Source of the DNA: Candidatus Poribacteria bacterium
GTDB lineage: Bacteria > Poribacteria > WGA-4E > WGA-3G
DNA: 38,672 bases
Reading direction: 5' to 3'
Assembly (NCBI GenBank): GCA_022828145.1
Contig: JAJEJA010000123.1
Span: 1-38,672, forward strand
The notes under the pieces were generated by a model. It did not search any database and had not been told where the DNA came from. It saw only the letters and a program-made list of their open reading frames with translations. The position numbers and the translations under genes are program-made. This document shows positions 1-10,100 of this stretch, one piece after another. The first letter of the stretch is position 1; each line of letters begins with the position of its first letter.

Positions 1-81
1 TCAAGTGGTAAGCGGGTTGTTAGAGGAGCGAAATATGAGAGTTTTCGCATCCTCACAAAACTAAACTTTCAATACAGATAA
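1..81 (+). CDS. 3' end of an unidentified protein (partial)
   Basis: Frame 1 is open from the window edge to a TAA at 79-81, giving 26 codons that begin SSGKRVVRGAKY and end LTKLNFQYR. The stop is followed three bases later by a hairpin, as expected for a gene end. The last residues alternate polar and hydrophobic or aromatic, which weakly resembles the final strand of an outer-membrane beta-barrel, but the terminal residue is Arg rather than the usual Phe or Trp. No family can be assigned from so short a piece, and chance openness of 26 codons is possible. Confidence 0.35.
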   Translation, partial: SSGKRVVRGAKYESFRILTKLNFQYR

Positions 82-84
82 GAG

Positions 85-127
85 CGGGCATTCCCCACCG
101 AGCTAAAGCTGCGGTGTCCCCTGCCCG
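85..127. repeat. Palindromic hairpin element
   Basis: CGGGCA (85-90) pairs with TGCCCG (122-127), CACCG pairs with CGGTG, and AGCT pairs with AGCT around an AA loop. A symmetric TTCCC/TCCCC internal mismatch lies between the stems. There is no T-run after it, so it is not a clear intrinsic terminator. It sits between the upstream stop codon and the SDR start and is likely a dispersed palindromic repeat. Confidence 0.6.
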
Positions 128-136
128 AATAATTTG

Positions 137-883
137 ATGGATATAACTGGAAAAATCGCAATAGTGACAGGAGCTGGACAAGGTATCGGAAAAGCAATCT
201 CACTCAGACTGGCAAATGCTGGTGCCGATGTAGCAATTTTGGACTTAAACTTGCAATCGGCAGAAACTGTAGCAAAAGAAATAGAAACTATGGGTAGACA
301 TGCAATTCCGATTCAAGTAAATGTCTCAAAGTCCGAGAATGTTAACGCTGCTGTGAGAAGAATCCTAACAGAATTTGGACGAATTGATATTCTCGTCAAC
401 AACGCTGGTATTGCGGGGAGAACACTACCCCTAACAGACTTGGATGAATCGGATTGGGATGAAGTTATTGCTGTAAACCTATCAGGTGTTTTCTTGTGCT
501 GTAAAGCTGTAATCGGGACAATGATTGCACAAGATTATGGCAGAATAGTAAATATCGCCTCTATTGCTGGCAAGGAGGGTAACCCAACTATGATTCCCTA
601 TTCCGTGTCTAAGGCAGGCGTTATCTGCTTGACAAAAGCACTGGCAAAAGAGATGACGGATTATAATATTCGTGTCAACGCAGTATCCCCTGCAGTGATT
701 GAAACACCGATTATGGACGGTATGGCACAGTCTACTATTGATTATATGGTCAGTAAAATTCCGTTGGGGCGTATTGGGAAACCGGAGGAGGTCGCTGCTG
801 TCGTCAACTTCTTAGCATCTGATGAGGCGAGTTTTGTGACAGGACAGTGTTACGATGTAAGTGGCGGTCGCGCGACTTACTAA
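137..883 (+). CDS. SDR family NAD(P)-dependent oxidoreductase (FabG-like)
   Basis: A classical short-chain dehydrogenase/reductase of about 248 residues, the usual length. Numbered from a TTG one codon upstream, it shows the cofactor loop TGAGQGIG at 12-19, Asp37 at the end of the second strand (favouring NAD over NADP), NNAG at 89-92, and a catalytic triad of Ser143, Tyr156 and Lys160. The C-terminal 'SFVTGQCYDVSGG' is typical of FabG and sugar or polyol dehydrogenases. The ATG at 137 is preferred over the TTG at 134; neither has a good Shine-Dalgarno site. The substrate cannot be told from sequence, and the neighbours do not help because the next gene is convergent. The protein should be cytoplasmic. 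Confidence 0.93.
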   Translation: MDITGKIAIVTGAGQGIGKAISLRLANAGADVAILDLNLQSAETVAKEIETMGRHAIPIQVNVSKSENVNAAVRRILTEFGRIDILVNNAGIAGRTLPLTDLDESDWDEVIAVNLSGVFLCCKAVIGTMIAQDYGRIVNIASIAGKEGNPTMIPYSVSKAGVICLTKALAKEMTDYNIRVNAVSPAVIETPIMDGMAQSTIDYMVSKIPLGRIGKPEEVAAVVNFLASDEASFVTGQCYDVSGGRATY

Positions 884-889
884 TACCAC

Positions 890-1021
890 AGGACTTACGC
901 ATTTTCTCTTAAAGTCCCCTTGATAAGGGGGATTTAGGGGGTTAAAAAAACTAAAAACACTGAAATATCGCACCATTTAACCCCCCTAACCCCCTTATCA
1001 AGGGGGGAATGTGTAAGTCCT
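890..1021. mobile_element. MITE-like inverted-repeat element
   Basis: The left end AGGACTTACGCATT (from 890) and the right end, whose complement reads AGGACTTACACATT (back from 1021), form an imperfect terminal inverted repeat. Inside, CCCCTTGATAAGGGGG followed by TTAGGGGGTTAAA is mirrored at about 976-1006. The whole 132 bp can fold into one long hairpin. It has no coding capacity and lies between two convergent genes. The architecture fits a non-autonomous transposon derivative; no transposase is present in the window. Confidence 0.65.
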
Positions 1022-1036
1022 GAAAATACCATTTTT

Positions 1037-1062
1037 AAGGGTGAGTATTCTGACTCACCCTT
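1037..1062. other. Intergenic hairpin with perfect 10-bp stem
   Basis: AAGGGTGAGT (1037-1046), a six-base loop and ACTCACCCTT (1053-1062) form a perfect stem between the convergent SDR and PQQ genes. It is well placed to end transcription of the minus-strand operon. However, on the minus strand it is followed by AAAAAT rather than a U-run, so an intrinsic terminator is uncertain. Confidence 0.4.
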
Positions 1063-1083
1063 ATCCAATTATTTGTGCACAAT

Positions 1084-2475
1084 CTACTCTGCTATGCAGT
1101 AAAGATGCTGAGTCCCCCGCAGATATAATTCTGAACCGACGATTGCTGGTGAAGCATTAAAACTCTCGTCAAGTCTATTCAATGCCAGCATCTCATAGTC
1201 AGCACCTTCCTTTATCACCGCAACTGTGCCGTTCCTACTTGCGATATACACGCGACCTGCTGCACCGACGATAGACGCATACACATTCGTTACCCCATGA
1301 ACCCGTTGTGGACCGTATAGCACCTTACCACTGTTCCTATCCATAGCAGTGAGAATATTTTCATTTCTCTTCATAAAATAGATAATATCTCCACTCAAAA
1401 GTGCCGATGGTACATAAGGAGTGTCACGACCATATTGCCAAACGACTGCTTCCGTACCCGTAATATCATCTGAAGCAAGGGCAAGATTGATAGATTGAAT
1501 TGAGGATCCGCCATGACCACTTAGCACATAAATGTGCCCGTCCTTATACATCGGAGAAGGGATAACATTTCTTGTCATACCACCACATTCCCATATCAGA
1601 TCACCATTCGCTAAATCATAACTTCGCGTACGATTCGACGCAGGTACGATCACTTGTGACTTACCATTATAATCAACAACAATCGGAGACGTCCAAGTCG
1701 TCGGTTCTTCACGATCAACTTTCCAGATTTCATCACCCGTACGTTTATCCAGGGCAGTAATAAAGGATTGTCCTTCGTGGTCTTGCAGAATTACGATAGT
1801 GTTTCCATGAATCATCGGACAGCTGCCTTCACCAAAGGCATTTCGTTTTCGCATAATTCCGATGTCCTTCTCCCACTTTATATTACCTGCCATATCCAAG
1901 CAGTAAAGTCCTCGTGATCCAAAATATGCATAGATATGTACACCATCCGTGATTGGAGAATTGGAAGCGAAACTTGCATCCCCATGTATACCTTCATGCG
2001 GTTTGGATTCGCGTAAGGTTTTCTGCCACGCTACACTACCATCACTTCTATTGAGTGCCAGCAGATCATACTTAAATGTTGGCAAAACTCTATTTCTGTT
2101 ACCTCTTCTACCCCGGCGTCTTTGTTGAGGTTCTTCAGGTGGTTTTTCCTCTTCTGTCGTTTCAGGATTAACCGTCTCACCTTGAATCGCTGTCTGAATG
2201 TAGATTTTATCTTTCCAGATGATAGGCGTCGCATGTCCTAAACCCGGTATGGGAACTTTCCAACGAACATTCTCCGCTTCACTCCATGTTGTCGGCGGGT
2301 TTCCATTGACAGCTTCCCCCGTTGCTAATGGACCGCGCCAATAATGCCAGTTTTTCTCAAAGTCAAGGGGTTGCTCAACCTTTGCGGAATGATTGTCTGC
2401 AATGGTTTTTGATGTGTAGACTGTGAGAATTGTCACAGCACAGACACATAGAAATAGCACAAGTACTTTTTTCAT
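1084..2475 (-). CDS. Secreted PQQ-type beta-propeller protein (paralogue 1)
   Basis: About 463 residues. An N-terminal hydrophobic segment after MKK fits a signal peptide or membrane anchor. The mature part begins with the NWHYWRGP motif and repeats PQQ-type blades such as 'ALDKRTGDEIW' and 'SYDLANGDLIW', as in BamB-like and quinoprotein-dehydrogenase-like propellers. No PQQ-dehydrogenase catalytic signature was recognised, so a binding or scaffold role in the envelope is more likely than an enzyme. A charged linker (acidic, then Arg-rich, about 106-130) interrupts the first blades. The ATG at 2475 is chosen because GGAGG lies 9 bases upstream; a TTG precedes it directly. It is a close tandem paralogue of the next gene upstream, but its lipobox Cys is replaced by Tyr. 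Confidence 0.85.
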   Translation of the reverse strand: MKKVLVLFLCVCAVTILTVYTSKTIADNHSAKVEQPLDFEKNWHYWRGPLATGEAVNGNPPTTWSEAENVRWKVPIPGLGHATPIIWKDKIYIQTAIQGETVNPETTEEEKPPEEPQQRRRGRRGNRNRVLPTFKYDLLALNRSDGSVAWQKTLRESKPHEGIHGDASFASNSPITDGVHIYAYFGSRGLYCLDMAGNIKWEKDIGIMRKRNAFGEGSCPMIHGNTIVILQDHEGQSFITALDKRTGDEIWKVDREEPTTWTSPIVVDYNGKSQVIVPASNRTRSYDLANGDLIWECGGMTRNVIPSPMYKDGHIYVLSGHGGSSIQSINLALASDDITGTEAVVWQYGRDTPYVPSALLSGDIIYFMKRNENILTAMDRNSGKVLYGPQRVHGVTNVYASIVGAAGRVYIASRNGTVAVIKEGADYEMLALNRLDESFNASPAIVGSELYLRGTQHLYCIAE

Positions 2476-2547
2476 CAAATCAAACCTCCATCTAAAAAGA
2501 ACGAAATAGTAATACTATTCAGCGATACATTACAGTCAATTCCTACA

Positions 2548-2647
2548 TGTAGGTCGGGTAGAGCGAAGCGAAACCCGACACGTATTGATTGGAACTATCA
2601 TGTCGCCAGTTAATATTTTATTGGTGCTTCGCTCTACCCGACCTACA
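2548..2647. repeat. Palindromic element with 22-bp perfect arms
   Basis: The left arm 2548-2569 (starting TGTAGGTCGGGTAGAGCGAA) is perfectly repeated in inverse at 2626-2647, with a 56-base middle. Inside the left half, TCGGGT is also mirrored by ACCCGA, giving a nested small hairpin. It lies in the 190-base gap between the two PQQ paralogues and would fold in their shared transcript. It has no coding capacity. Confidence 0.75.
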
Positions 2648-2667
2648 AAATAGCACTTGAGAAAGCA

Positions 2668-4047
2668 CTATTCAGCGATACAATACAGATGCTGAGTGCC
2701 ACGGAGGTATAATTCTGAACCAACAATTACCGGTGAAGCATTAAAACTGTCATCCAGTTTATTCTGTGCAAGTACTTCAAGCGTAGGTCCATATTTTAGC
2801 ACTGTTACATTACCGTTTCTGCTCGCGACATACACACGGTCTTCTGTTCCCGCAATTGAGGAATAGACACTTGAAATACCCTCTAACCGTTCAGGTCCGT
2901 AGTGGACTTCACCTGTTTTTCTATCAATCGCTGTAAGGATACCTGTATTACCTTTAAGGAAATAGATTATATCCTGGTTCAGAAGTGGCGAAGGCACATA
3001 AGGTGTATCCCGATTATATTCCCAGACAACGGCTTCTGTCTCTGTGATGTCGCCTTTAGCAAGATCTAAATTAATCGCTTGTAGGGAACTACCACGGAAA
3101 CCGCTGATGATATAAACATGACCATCCATATAGAGAGGGGAAGGAATAACATTTCGTGTCATACCACCACATTCCCATATCACTTCACCATTCGCTAAAT
3201 CGTAACTACGGGTTCGGTTTGTCGCAGGAACAATCACCTGTGATGCGCCGTTGTAATCAACAATAATAGGTGATGTCCATGTTGTACGTTCATCACGCAA
3301 TTCTTTCCAAATCTCGTCACCGGTCTCCTTATCAAGCGCAGTGATAAAAGACTGATCCTCATGGTCTTGCAGGATAATAATTGTATTGCCGTGAATAATG
3401 GGACAACTCCCCTCACCGAAAGTGCCAGCCTTCCGCATCTTTCCTATATCCTTTTCCCACTTAATATTTCCTTCCATATCTAAGCAGTATAATCCACGGG
3501 AACCGAAATAAGAATAGATATATTTACCATCCGTCACAGGAGAATTGGAAGCGAAACTTGAGTCATTATGCATCCCTTCATGTGGAACTGTTTCACGAAG
3601 CGTTTTTTGCCATAGGGTACTACCATCACTTCGGCTAAGCGCGAGGATCTCAAATTTATATGGCGGAATTATACGACTCCTACCCCTTCTCCCACGTCTT
3701 CTACCAGACTCTTCTTCAGGTTGTTCTTCCGCGTTAGTCGTTTCCTGTTCAGGCATATCCAATTTAATAGCAGTTTGAATGAAAATCCTATCTTCCCAGA
3801 TGATAGGTGTTGCATGTCCCAAACCCGGTATCGGCACTTTCCAACGGATGTTTTCGTCCTCGCTCCACGTGGTAGGGGGATTAGCATTGACAGCCGTACC
3901 GTTTGATAACGGTCCACGCCAGTGATGCCAATTTTTCTCAAATTTGTCTACTTCTTCAACTAAAGGATCAGCAGTGGTCTTAGAACCACATGCAATTAAA
4001 ATAATCAGAGCACTCAAACACACTGCAAAAATTGCAAGTTTTTTCAT
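2668..4047 (-). CDS. PQQ-type beta-propeller lipoprotein (paralogue 2)
   Basis: About 459 residues from the ATG at 4047, preferred over an in-frame TTG at 4065 because AGGA lies just upstream of the ATG. The N-terminus has MKK, a hydrophobic stretch and the lipobox LIAC followed by GSK, predicting signal peptidase II cleavage and lipid attachment at Cys20 of this start. The body is a PQQ-type propeller beginning NWHHWRGP, very similar to the adjacent 1084-2475 protein along its whole length, including an almost identical C-terminus (ELYLRGTQHLYCIAE). An acidic/Arg-rich linker is also present. It starts 29 bases after the stop of the M16 protease gene, so it is probably co-transcribed with the proteases. 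Exact function is unknown; a surface scaffold or binding protein is inferred. Confidence 0.88.
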   Translation of the reverse strand: MKKLAIFAVCLSALIILIACGSKTTADPLVEEVDKFEKNWHHWRGPLSNGTAVNANPPTTWSEDENIRWKVPIPGLGHATPIIWEDRIFIQTAIKLDMPEQETTNAEEQPEEESGRRRGRRGRSRIIPPYKFEILALSRSDGSTLWQKTLRETVPHEGMHNDSSFASNSPVTDGKYIYSYFGSRGLYCLDMEGNIKWEKDIGKMRKAGTFGEGSCPIIHGNTIIILQDHEDQSFITALDKETGDEIWKELRDERTTWTSPIIVDYNGASQVIVPATNRTRSYDLANGEVIWECGGMTRNVIPSPLYMDGHVYIISGFRGSSLQAINLDLAKGDITETEAVVWEYNRDTPYVPSPLLNQDIIYFLKGNTGILTAIDRKTGEVHYGPERLEGISSVYSSIAGTEDRVYVASRNGNVTVLKYGPTLEVLAQNKLDDSFNASPVIVGSELYLRGTQHLYCIAE

Positions 4048-4076
4048 TGTCTTAGTTCCTTTCAAAAATGTTATGG

Positions 4077-7000
4077 TTACGTTAATATATCCTCTATTTC
4101 AAGAGGTTTTGTTAATTCACTGTTTGCATTCTCAAGTTTTTCACGACTTGAGACGACACATACCGCCGCCTTATCAAGATTTTCTTCAAAGAGCTTAACA
4201 AGTGCACGTTTCACCTTATCAGGTGTTGCGCTGCGAAGTTGTTGGTAACGTTCCTCTCGTATCTCTTTCGTTAAACCTCCGATATGATACCATTGCGCGT
4301 TGCTGACGGCTTGACTTGGACGGATCGGTTTTTCAGCATCTTTCGCTGATGAGATGATCGCACGGTCAATATCCGTTTGAGTCCACTCAACCTGCTTGAT
4401 ATAATCTATCGTCTGTTCAAATACATTGATCGTCCGTGCCACATGTGGATCTCTAAACGAAGATTGGTATAAAGCACCATCAAAGGCACTATATGACAAC
4501 CTCGCCCCATAAGCATTCCCCTTAAAACGAATTTCACTCAATATGTAATCCATCCGTACAAGATGCGTGCCAATTCCGATCAATGTTGAATCCGGATCTG
4601 AATAATGGGAAGCAGGCATCACGTGAGCACAGTGGGCGATCTGAATCGGACCTGCTAACCCCTCGCGCGGCGGCGTGTCATAAGACTGAAATGTAACAGG
4701 TTCTACCGTAATCGGATCTTCACCCATAGCACTTAACCACTCACTGAGTTTAGTACGTGTTGTCTCGTAAGCAGGATCCGAACCGACAAACCCAGCCGTC
4801 ACACGCCCACGATTCAATAAGAAATCACGAATCTCTTCAATATGACTCATAAGGTCACTATTTAGTTCGTCAAAACCGTTGAGTAACGTCTCACTCTGTC
4901 TAAGCTGCGGCAATCCGTAGACAATTTCAGCAAGATGTCCTTGCGGAGAAAGTCCGCGTGCCGCATGATGCGTTGCTGTGCTTGAGCCATCCTGGACCAT
5001 CTCTCTCCGGTATGCAGCAACAGATTGAATCATGACATCGTGAAGCCGCTCCTTGTCCCGTGGATTTACAGAAAATACCAGATCATGCAGTACATCAAGG
5101 GCATCATCTATTGTTCCATCAAGTGCTTTCAGATGGAAATACACGTTTTGCAGTGAACGATTAAAATCAAGCGCATGCGTCCGAAATCCTACACCACAAC
5201 TGACACCGCCCGTAACGGATGACTTTCGTAGCGCCAATTCCGTAAAATCCATGTCTGCCGCACCAAGTTTGTGAACAGCATCAATATACCTCGGCATAAA
5301 CGGCCAAAGATGTTCAGGTAATCCCCTAACATCAAAATCCAATACAAAATAGTTAACACCATTTGAAAAAACATCACTACGGAGAAAGTCGCGTCCATCC
5401 ACTTTTTCTATTCTGGTCGAAATATGTTTCGGTTTATCGGGGAGATCGCTCACACTAAGTTGTGGTAACTTTGCCAATGCTTCTGGTGGATTCGGTTGTC
5501 CATTCATGCGTTCAAGTGCTGCAGCATCAGCAGCAATTTTTCTGACCTCATCCTCAGAAAGTTGTGCTCGAATAGCCTTAGTCCGTTTCTCTAATTTAGC
5601 ATCAATTTCTGCCTGTTTATCTTGGTCAGGAGAAAGTAAACTCATCAATCTATGGGGATTATCAATGAGACGTTCCCGAATCATTTCATTGAAGAGTGCT
5701 GGGTTTTTTTCCCATTTCCTACGTATAGCAGCGAGGTTCTCTCCTACCTTCAGGAACGTATCTGTATCGTTATCATATATCCAAGCATTTATAACACGGT
5801 ATAGCATACGCAGCGGAAACATCGGGGATACTTCTTGGTAGTAATAGGTAGACTGTTGGAAAGCCGCTTCCACCAGTTCCTTATCAAAAACGCTATCGGC
5901 GAGTTCATTGAGTGTGTCAGTTACCAAATTCGTGAATGCTTCAATCCGATCCTCCTCACTGCCTTTGATACCGACAAAAAACGAACTATTTGGACCGATT
6001 GAACCCGAACCCGAACCGATAATATCAGTTCCCAATTTTGAGTCAATGAGAGCTTTCTTCAGCGGTGCTGCTTCATTACCGAAAAGTATAAGACTCAGGA
6101 TATTACACATCGCAACATCTTCCGGATCAGTTGCATCACCGATAAGCCATGTCAACATCATGTAAGTTTTCTCAGTCAAAGATTCATCAGGTGCTACCGG
6201 ATAAGTATCACGCACGGTCTGCGGAGATTCCCATCGCGATTGACGCGTAACTTCTGGGTTCAACGGTTCTAACTGCATGCTATTTTCGTTCTTCGGAATC
6301 TTATCCAGTTTATCAGCAAGAAATGCTAAATAGTCCCGCGTTGGTATGTCACCATATAGGAAAAAGTATCCGTTACTTGGATGATAATACGTCTCATGAA
6401 AATTCTTGAGTTGTTGATATGTCAGTTCAGGAATTGCATCAGGGTCACCACCAGATTCTTTAGCATAAACTGTCTCGGGTAGAAGTCTACTTGTTGCGGA
6501 ACGATATAAACGCGACAGTGGATCAGAAAAAACACCTTTCATTTCATTGTAGACGATACCGGTAATTTTGAGATCACCCGTCGGATTCTCTGGATCAACA
6601 GGAGCAAGATGGTGACCTTCGCGTTTGAAAGTCGCCTCTGTCAAAAGCGGATGAAATACTGCATCAAAATAGACCTCTGCAAGGTTGAACAGATCCTTCT
6701 TGACATTGCTTGCCACAGGATAATACGTATGATCAGAGCTTGTCATAGCATTAATGAACGTTGCCATACTCATCTTAATCATTTCAAAAAACGGTTCTTT
6801 GACCGGGAATTTATGCGAACCTGCCAAGACCGCATGTTCAAGAATGTGGGGGGTACCAGTGTCATCTGTAGGCGGTGTCGGAAAGTTGATTGAGAAAAGG
6901 TTCTCTGTATCTTCTGTATATAGATGTAGTAGACGGGCACCACTATGAGAATGTTCCAATTCAATGGTAACTGCCCGTAATTCATCAATGGGTGTGATGT

Positions 7001-7094
7001 CTTTGACTTCAAATCCGCGTAGACGTTGTCCTTTTTGTAGGTCAAGGGACGGGTGCTGTGCCCCGCCAATTCCAGCTGTGAGTCTTGTAGCCAT
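4077..7094 (-). CDS. M16C family metalloprotease, PreP-like (copy 1)
   Basis: 1005 residues, the expected size for presequence protease (PreP)/M16C peptidases, which are two M16 halves closing around an unfolded peptide. The inverted zinc motif HILEH is at 83-87 (His83 and His87 as ligands, Glu86 catalytic), and Glu159 in KREGHH is the expected third ligand. Downstream 'IVYNEMKGVFSDP' and the C-terminal 'KGNAYGARLSY...FRDPH' stretch match the family. No signal peptide is seen, so it is probably cytoplasmic, degrading peptides. The start has GGAGA five bases upstream. It lies 62 bases after a paralogous protease gene and 29 bases before a propeller lipoprotein gene, so these look like an operon. 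Confidence 0.95.
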   Translation of the reverse strand: MATRLTAGIGGAQHPSLDLQKGQRLRGFEVKDITPIDELRAVTIELEHSHSGARLLHLYTEDTENLFSINFPTPPTDDTGTPHILEHAVLAGSHKFPVKEPFFEMIKMSMATFINAMTSSDHTYYPVASNVKKDLFNLAEVYFDAVFHPLLTEATFKREGHHLAPVDPENPTGDLKITGIVYNEMKGVFSDPLSRLYRSATSRLLPETVYAKESGGDPDAIPELTYQQLKNFHETYYHPSNGYFFLYGDIPTRDYLAFLADKLDKIPKNENSMQLEPLNPEVTRQSRWESPQTVRDTYPVAPDESLTEKTYMMLTWLIGDATDPEDVAMCNILSLILFGNEAAPLKKALIDSKLGTDIIGSGSGSIGPNSSFFVGIKGSEEDRIEAFTNLVTDTLNELADSVFDKELVEAAFQQSTYYYQEVSPMFPLRMLYRVINAWIYDNDTDTFLKVGENLAAIRRKWEKNPALFNEMIRERLIDNPHRLMSLLSPDQDKQAEIDAKLEKRTKAIRAQLSEDEVRKIAADAAALERMNGQPNPPEALAKLPQLSVSDLPDKPKHISTRIEKVDGRDFLRSDVFSNGVNYFVLDFDVRGLPEHLWPFMPRYIDAVHKLGAADMDFTELALRKSSVTGGVSCGVGFRTHALDFNRSLQNVYFHLKALDGTIDDALDVLHDLVFSVNPRDKERLHDVMIQSVAAYRREMVQDGSSTATHHAARGLSPQGHLAEIVYGLPQLRQSETLLNGFDELNSDLMSHIEEIRDFLLNRGRVTAGFVGSDPAYETTRTKLSEWLSAMGEDPITVEPVTFQSYDTPPREGLAGPIQIAHCAHVMPASHYSDPDSTLIGIGTHLVRMDYILSEIRFKGNAYGARLSYSAFDGALYQSSFRDPHVARTINVFEQTIDYIKQVEWTQTDIDRAIISSAKDAEKPIRPSQAVSNAQWYHIGGLTKEIREERYQQLRSATPDKVKRALVKLFEENLDKAAVCVVSSREKLENANSELTKPLEIEDILT

Positions 7095-7156
7095 TTTGTC
7101 TCCATTCTTATTTCAGATCATGTTTACAATCAAATACAGTATTAACAAGTATACGT

Positions 7157-10100
7157 TTATATGTTCTCAATTTCAAGAGGATAATCCATTTTCTGATTTT
7201 CTTCCTCTAATTTCTCACGACTTGCGATGACGCATATTGCGGCTTTATCTTCATTTTCTTCAAAAACTTGAAGCAGTGCCCGCTGGACTTCCTTAGGGGT
7301 TGCACGTCGGAGTTGTGCATACTTTTCTTCAACTACTTCCTGTGTTTGCCCCTTGATATAATGCCAGATGGCATCATTTGAGGCTTGACTGGGGCGCACT
7401 GTTTTTAGGAAATCTGACGATTTAGCAATAATCGCCCTGTCAATATCAACCTGTGTCCACTTTGTCTGTTTAACATAGTCAATTGTCCGCGCGAAAACGT
7501 CAAGTGTCCGAGCAACGTGCGGATCACGCTCAGATCCTTGGCGGATCAAGGATTCATAAGGGTTATATGAAAAACCAAAACCGTAGGCATTGCCTTTAAG
7601 CCGGATTTCGGGCAACATGTAATCATTTGATAAGATATGCGATCCAATTGTCAAAAGTCCTGAATCCGGATGTGCGTAGTGCGGTGCTGGCATCATCTGT
7701 GTGCAGTGTGCTATTGGAATAGGTGCCGCTAATCCTTCACGTGGTGGTGTCTCAAAAGATTTAAAACCTATCGGTGCTGGGATTATCGGTTCGTCACGCA
7801 TGGTGCTAATCCATTCGGAGAACTGTCCTTGAAACACCTCAAAAGCTGCGTCAGAGCCGGTAAAACTGGCGGTCACGCGGCTTTGGACTAATAGAAACTC
7901 GCGAATCTGTTCAATATAACCGATAAGTTCTTCATAAGATTCATCAAAACGTTTGCGTAACATTTCACTCGTGCGGAGTCGTGGTAGTCCGTAGACGATA
8001 TCTGTGAGAAATCCCCGTTGTGAAAGTCCGCGGGCAGCACGACGGTTAGCAACATGTGGCCAATAATAGTCGTGTTTAGAATCTGCTGCCTGATTGAGAA
8101 TGTCGTAGAGACGTTCTTTATCGCGTGGATTCACAGCGAAAATCAGATCGTGCAAGATGCCTAAGGCATCCTCCGTTTTACCGTCAAGTGCTTTGAGTCG
8201 AAATTGCATATCCCACACTGGACGATTCGGATCAAGTGCGTGTGTGGTAAAGTTTGGCGAGCATCCAATACCGCCGGTGGCTGCTGCTCTACGTTGTGCA
8301 ATCTGTTCGTAATTCATCTTACCCGCGCCGAGTCTGCCGATGGCATCGGTGTATCTCGGTAGGTATTGCCAAAGATGTTGCGGTAACCCTTGCAAGTCGA
8401 AATTCAACACAAGATAGTTCACACCGTTTGAAAAAATGTCGTTCCGAAGCAGTGGACGTCCGCAAACTGTCTCAACGGTTGTGGGAATATGTAGTGGTTC
8501 TTCGGGGAGCTCTGAGACGTGCAGTTGCGGTAATTTTGCCAAATCCTCTGGTGAGTTCGGTTGTCCGCTCAGACGTTCAAGCTCAGCGGCATCGGCAGCA
8601 ATTTGCCGCATCTGTTCATCGGTGAGTTGGGCGCGAATTGCTTTCAGACGTTTATTTTCTGTCGCATCAAGTCTTTCCCGCATTTCTGGATCAGGCGTAA
8701 GAATGGTCGTCAACCGATGTGGATTGTCGATAAGCCTCTCTCGGATCAATTCATTGAAAATCTGCGGATTTTGCTCCCATTGCTGACGGACAGCAGAGAG
8801 GTGTGTCCCCATCCTTAAAAAGAGAGTCGGTTCCTTTTTATATATCCATGTGCCTAAAACACGTATCGCCATTTGAAACGGGAAACTCGGTGTGACTTCC
8901 TGATAGTTGTAGGCGATTTGTTGAAATGCGGCTTCTATCTGCTCTTTGTCAATTTCTGTGTCTGCAATTTGCGTGAGTGTTCTGATGACCAATTCCGTGA
9001 AAACGTCAACGCGATCCGCTTCACTTCCGATTAAACCGACACTAAATGTTCTATTGGGTCCTATCTTACCACCAAAAATATCAAAAATATTGTATCGTAT
9101 ATCAGTACCAAGTTTTGAATTGATAATTGCCTTGCGGAGAGGTGAGCCTGCGTTATCAAGTAGGACCCTGCGTAATATGTCGCATAAGATAGCCTCTTCA
9201 GGATCCGTTGTCCCTCCAATGATCCAACTCAACATTAAGTCCGTCTTTTCAGTGAGAAGCTCATCTGTACCAATTGGGTAGGTATCCGTTACAGTCCGTG
9301 GAGATTCCCACTTCGGTTGACGTGTGATTTCTGGTCGGAGAGGGTGTAGAAACTCGTATGTATCTATCTTTGGGATTGCCGCCAGTTTATCGGCGAGAAA
9401 TAAGAGATAATCTTGTGTTGGGATATTACCGTAGAAGAAGAAGTAGCTGTTGTGTGGATGATAGTAGGTTTTGTGATACGTTTTCACTTGTTTGTATGTT
9501 AAGTCAGGCATAACCAGATAATTTCCGCCACCATTGTTGGTATAGCAGGTATCAGGCAGAAGATTATTCACTACGGTGAAAAATAAAAGGTATTCTGGAG
9601 TGAATAAACCAATCTTTACTTCATTATAAACGATCCCATTTATTTTCAAATCTCCTGTCGGTTGATCCGGGTCCACAGGTTCAAGATGGTGTCCTTCGCG
9701 TTTAAAGGTCTCCTCGGTCAGTAGCGGATGAAAAACCGAATCAAAGTGGACTTCTGCAACATTAAATAAGTCTTTTTTCACGTTGTTTGAGGTGTAGTAG
9801 AAGGCATGATCAGGCCAGTTCATCGCATTTGTACTGTCATAAGTCGCGAGACTCATCTTCATTATCTCTGAGACCCCACCTTTTACTGGATACTTCCGTG
9901 ACCCCTTCATTACGCAGTGTTCAAGAATATGAGTTAATCCTGTATCACCTGTATCATTAAATGTTGGTGTTAGTGGACTGATTGAAAACAGGTTTCTGGA
10001 GTCGTCTGAATAGAAATGCAACAACCGTGCACCGCTGTGTGGATGCAAGAGTTCTATTGCCACTGCACGCAACTCATCAATTGGTGTGATCGCTTTAACT

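Noticed and set aside
1037..1062. Calling the 10-bp-stem hairpin an intrinsic terminator
   Set aside because: Neither strand has a T-run after the stem; kept only as a hairpin feature.
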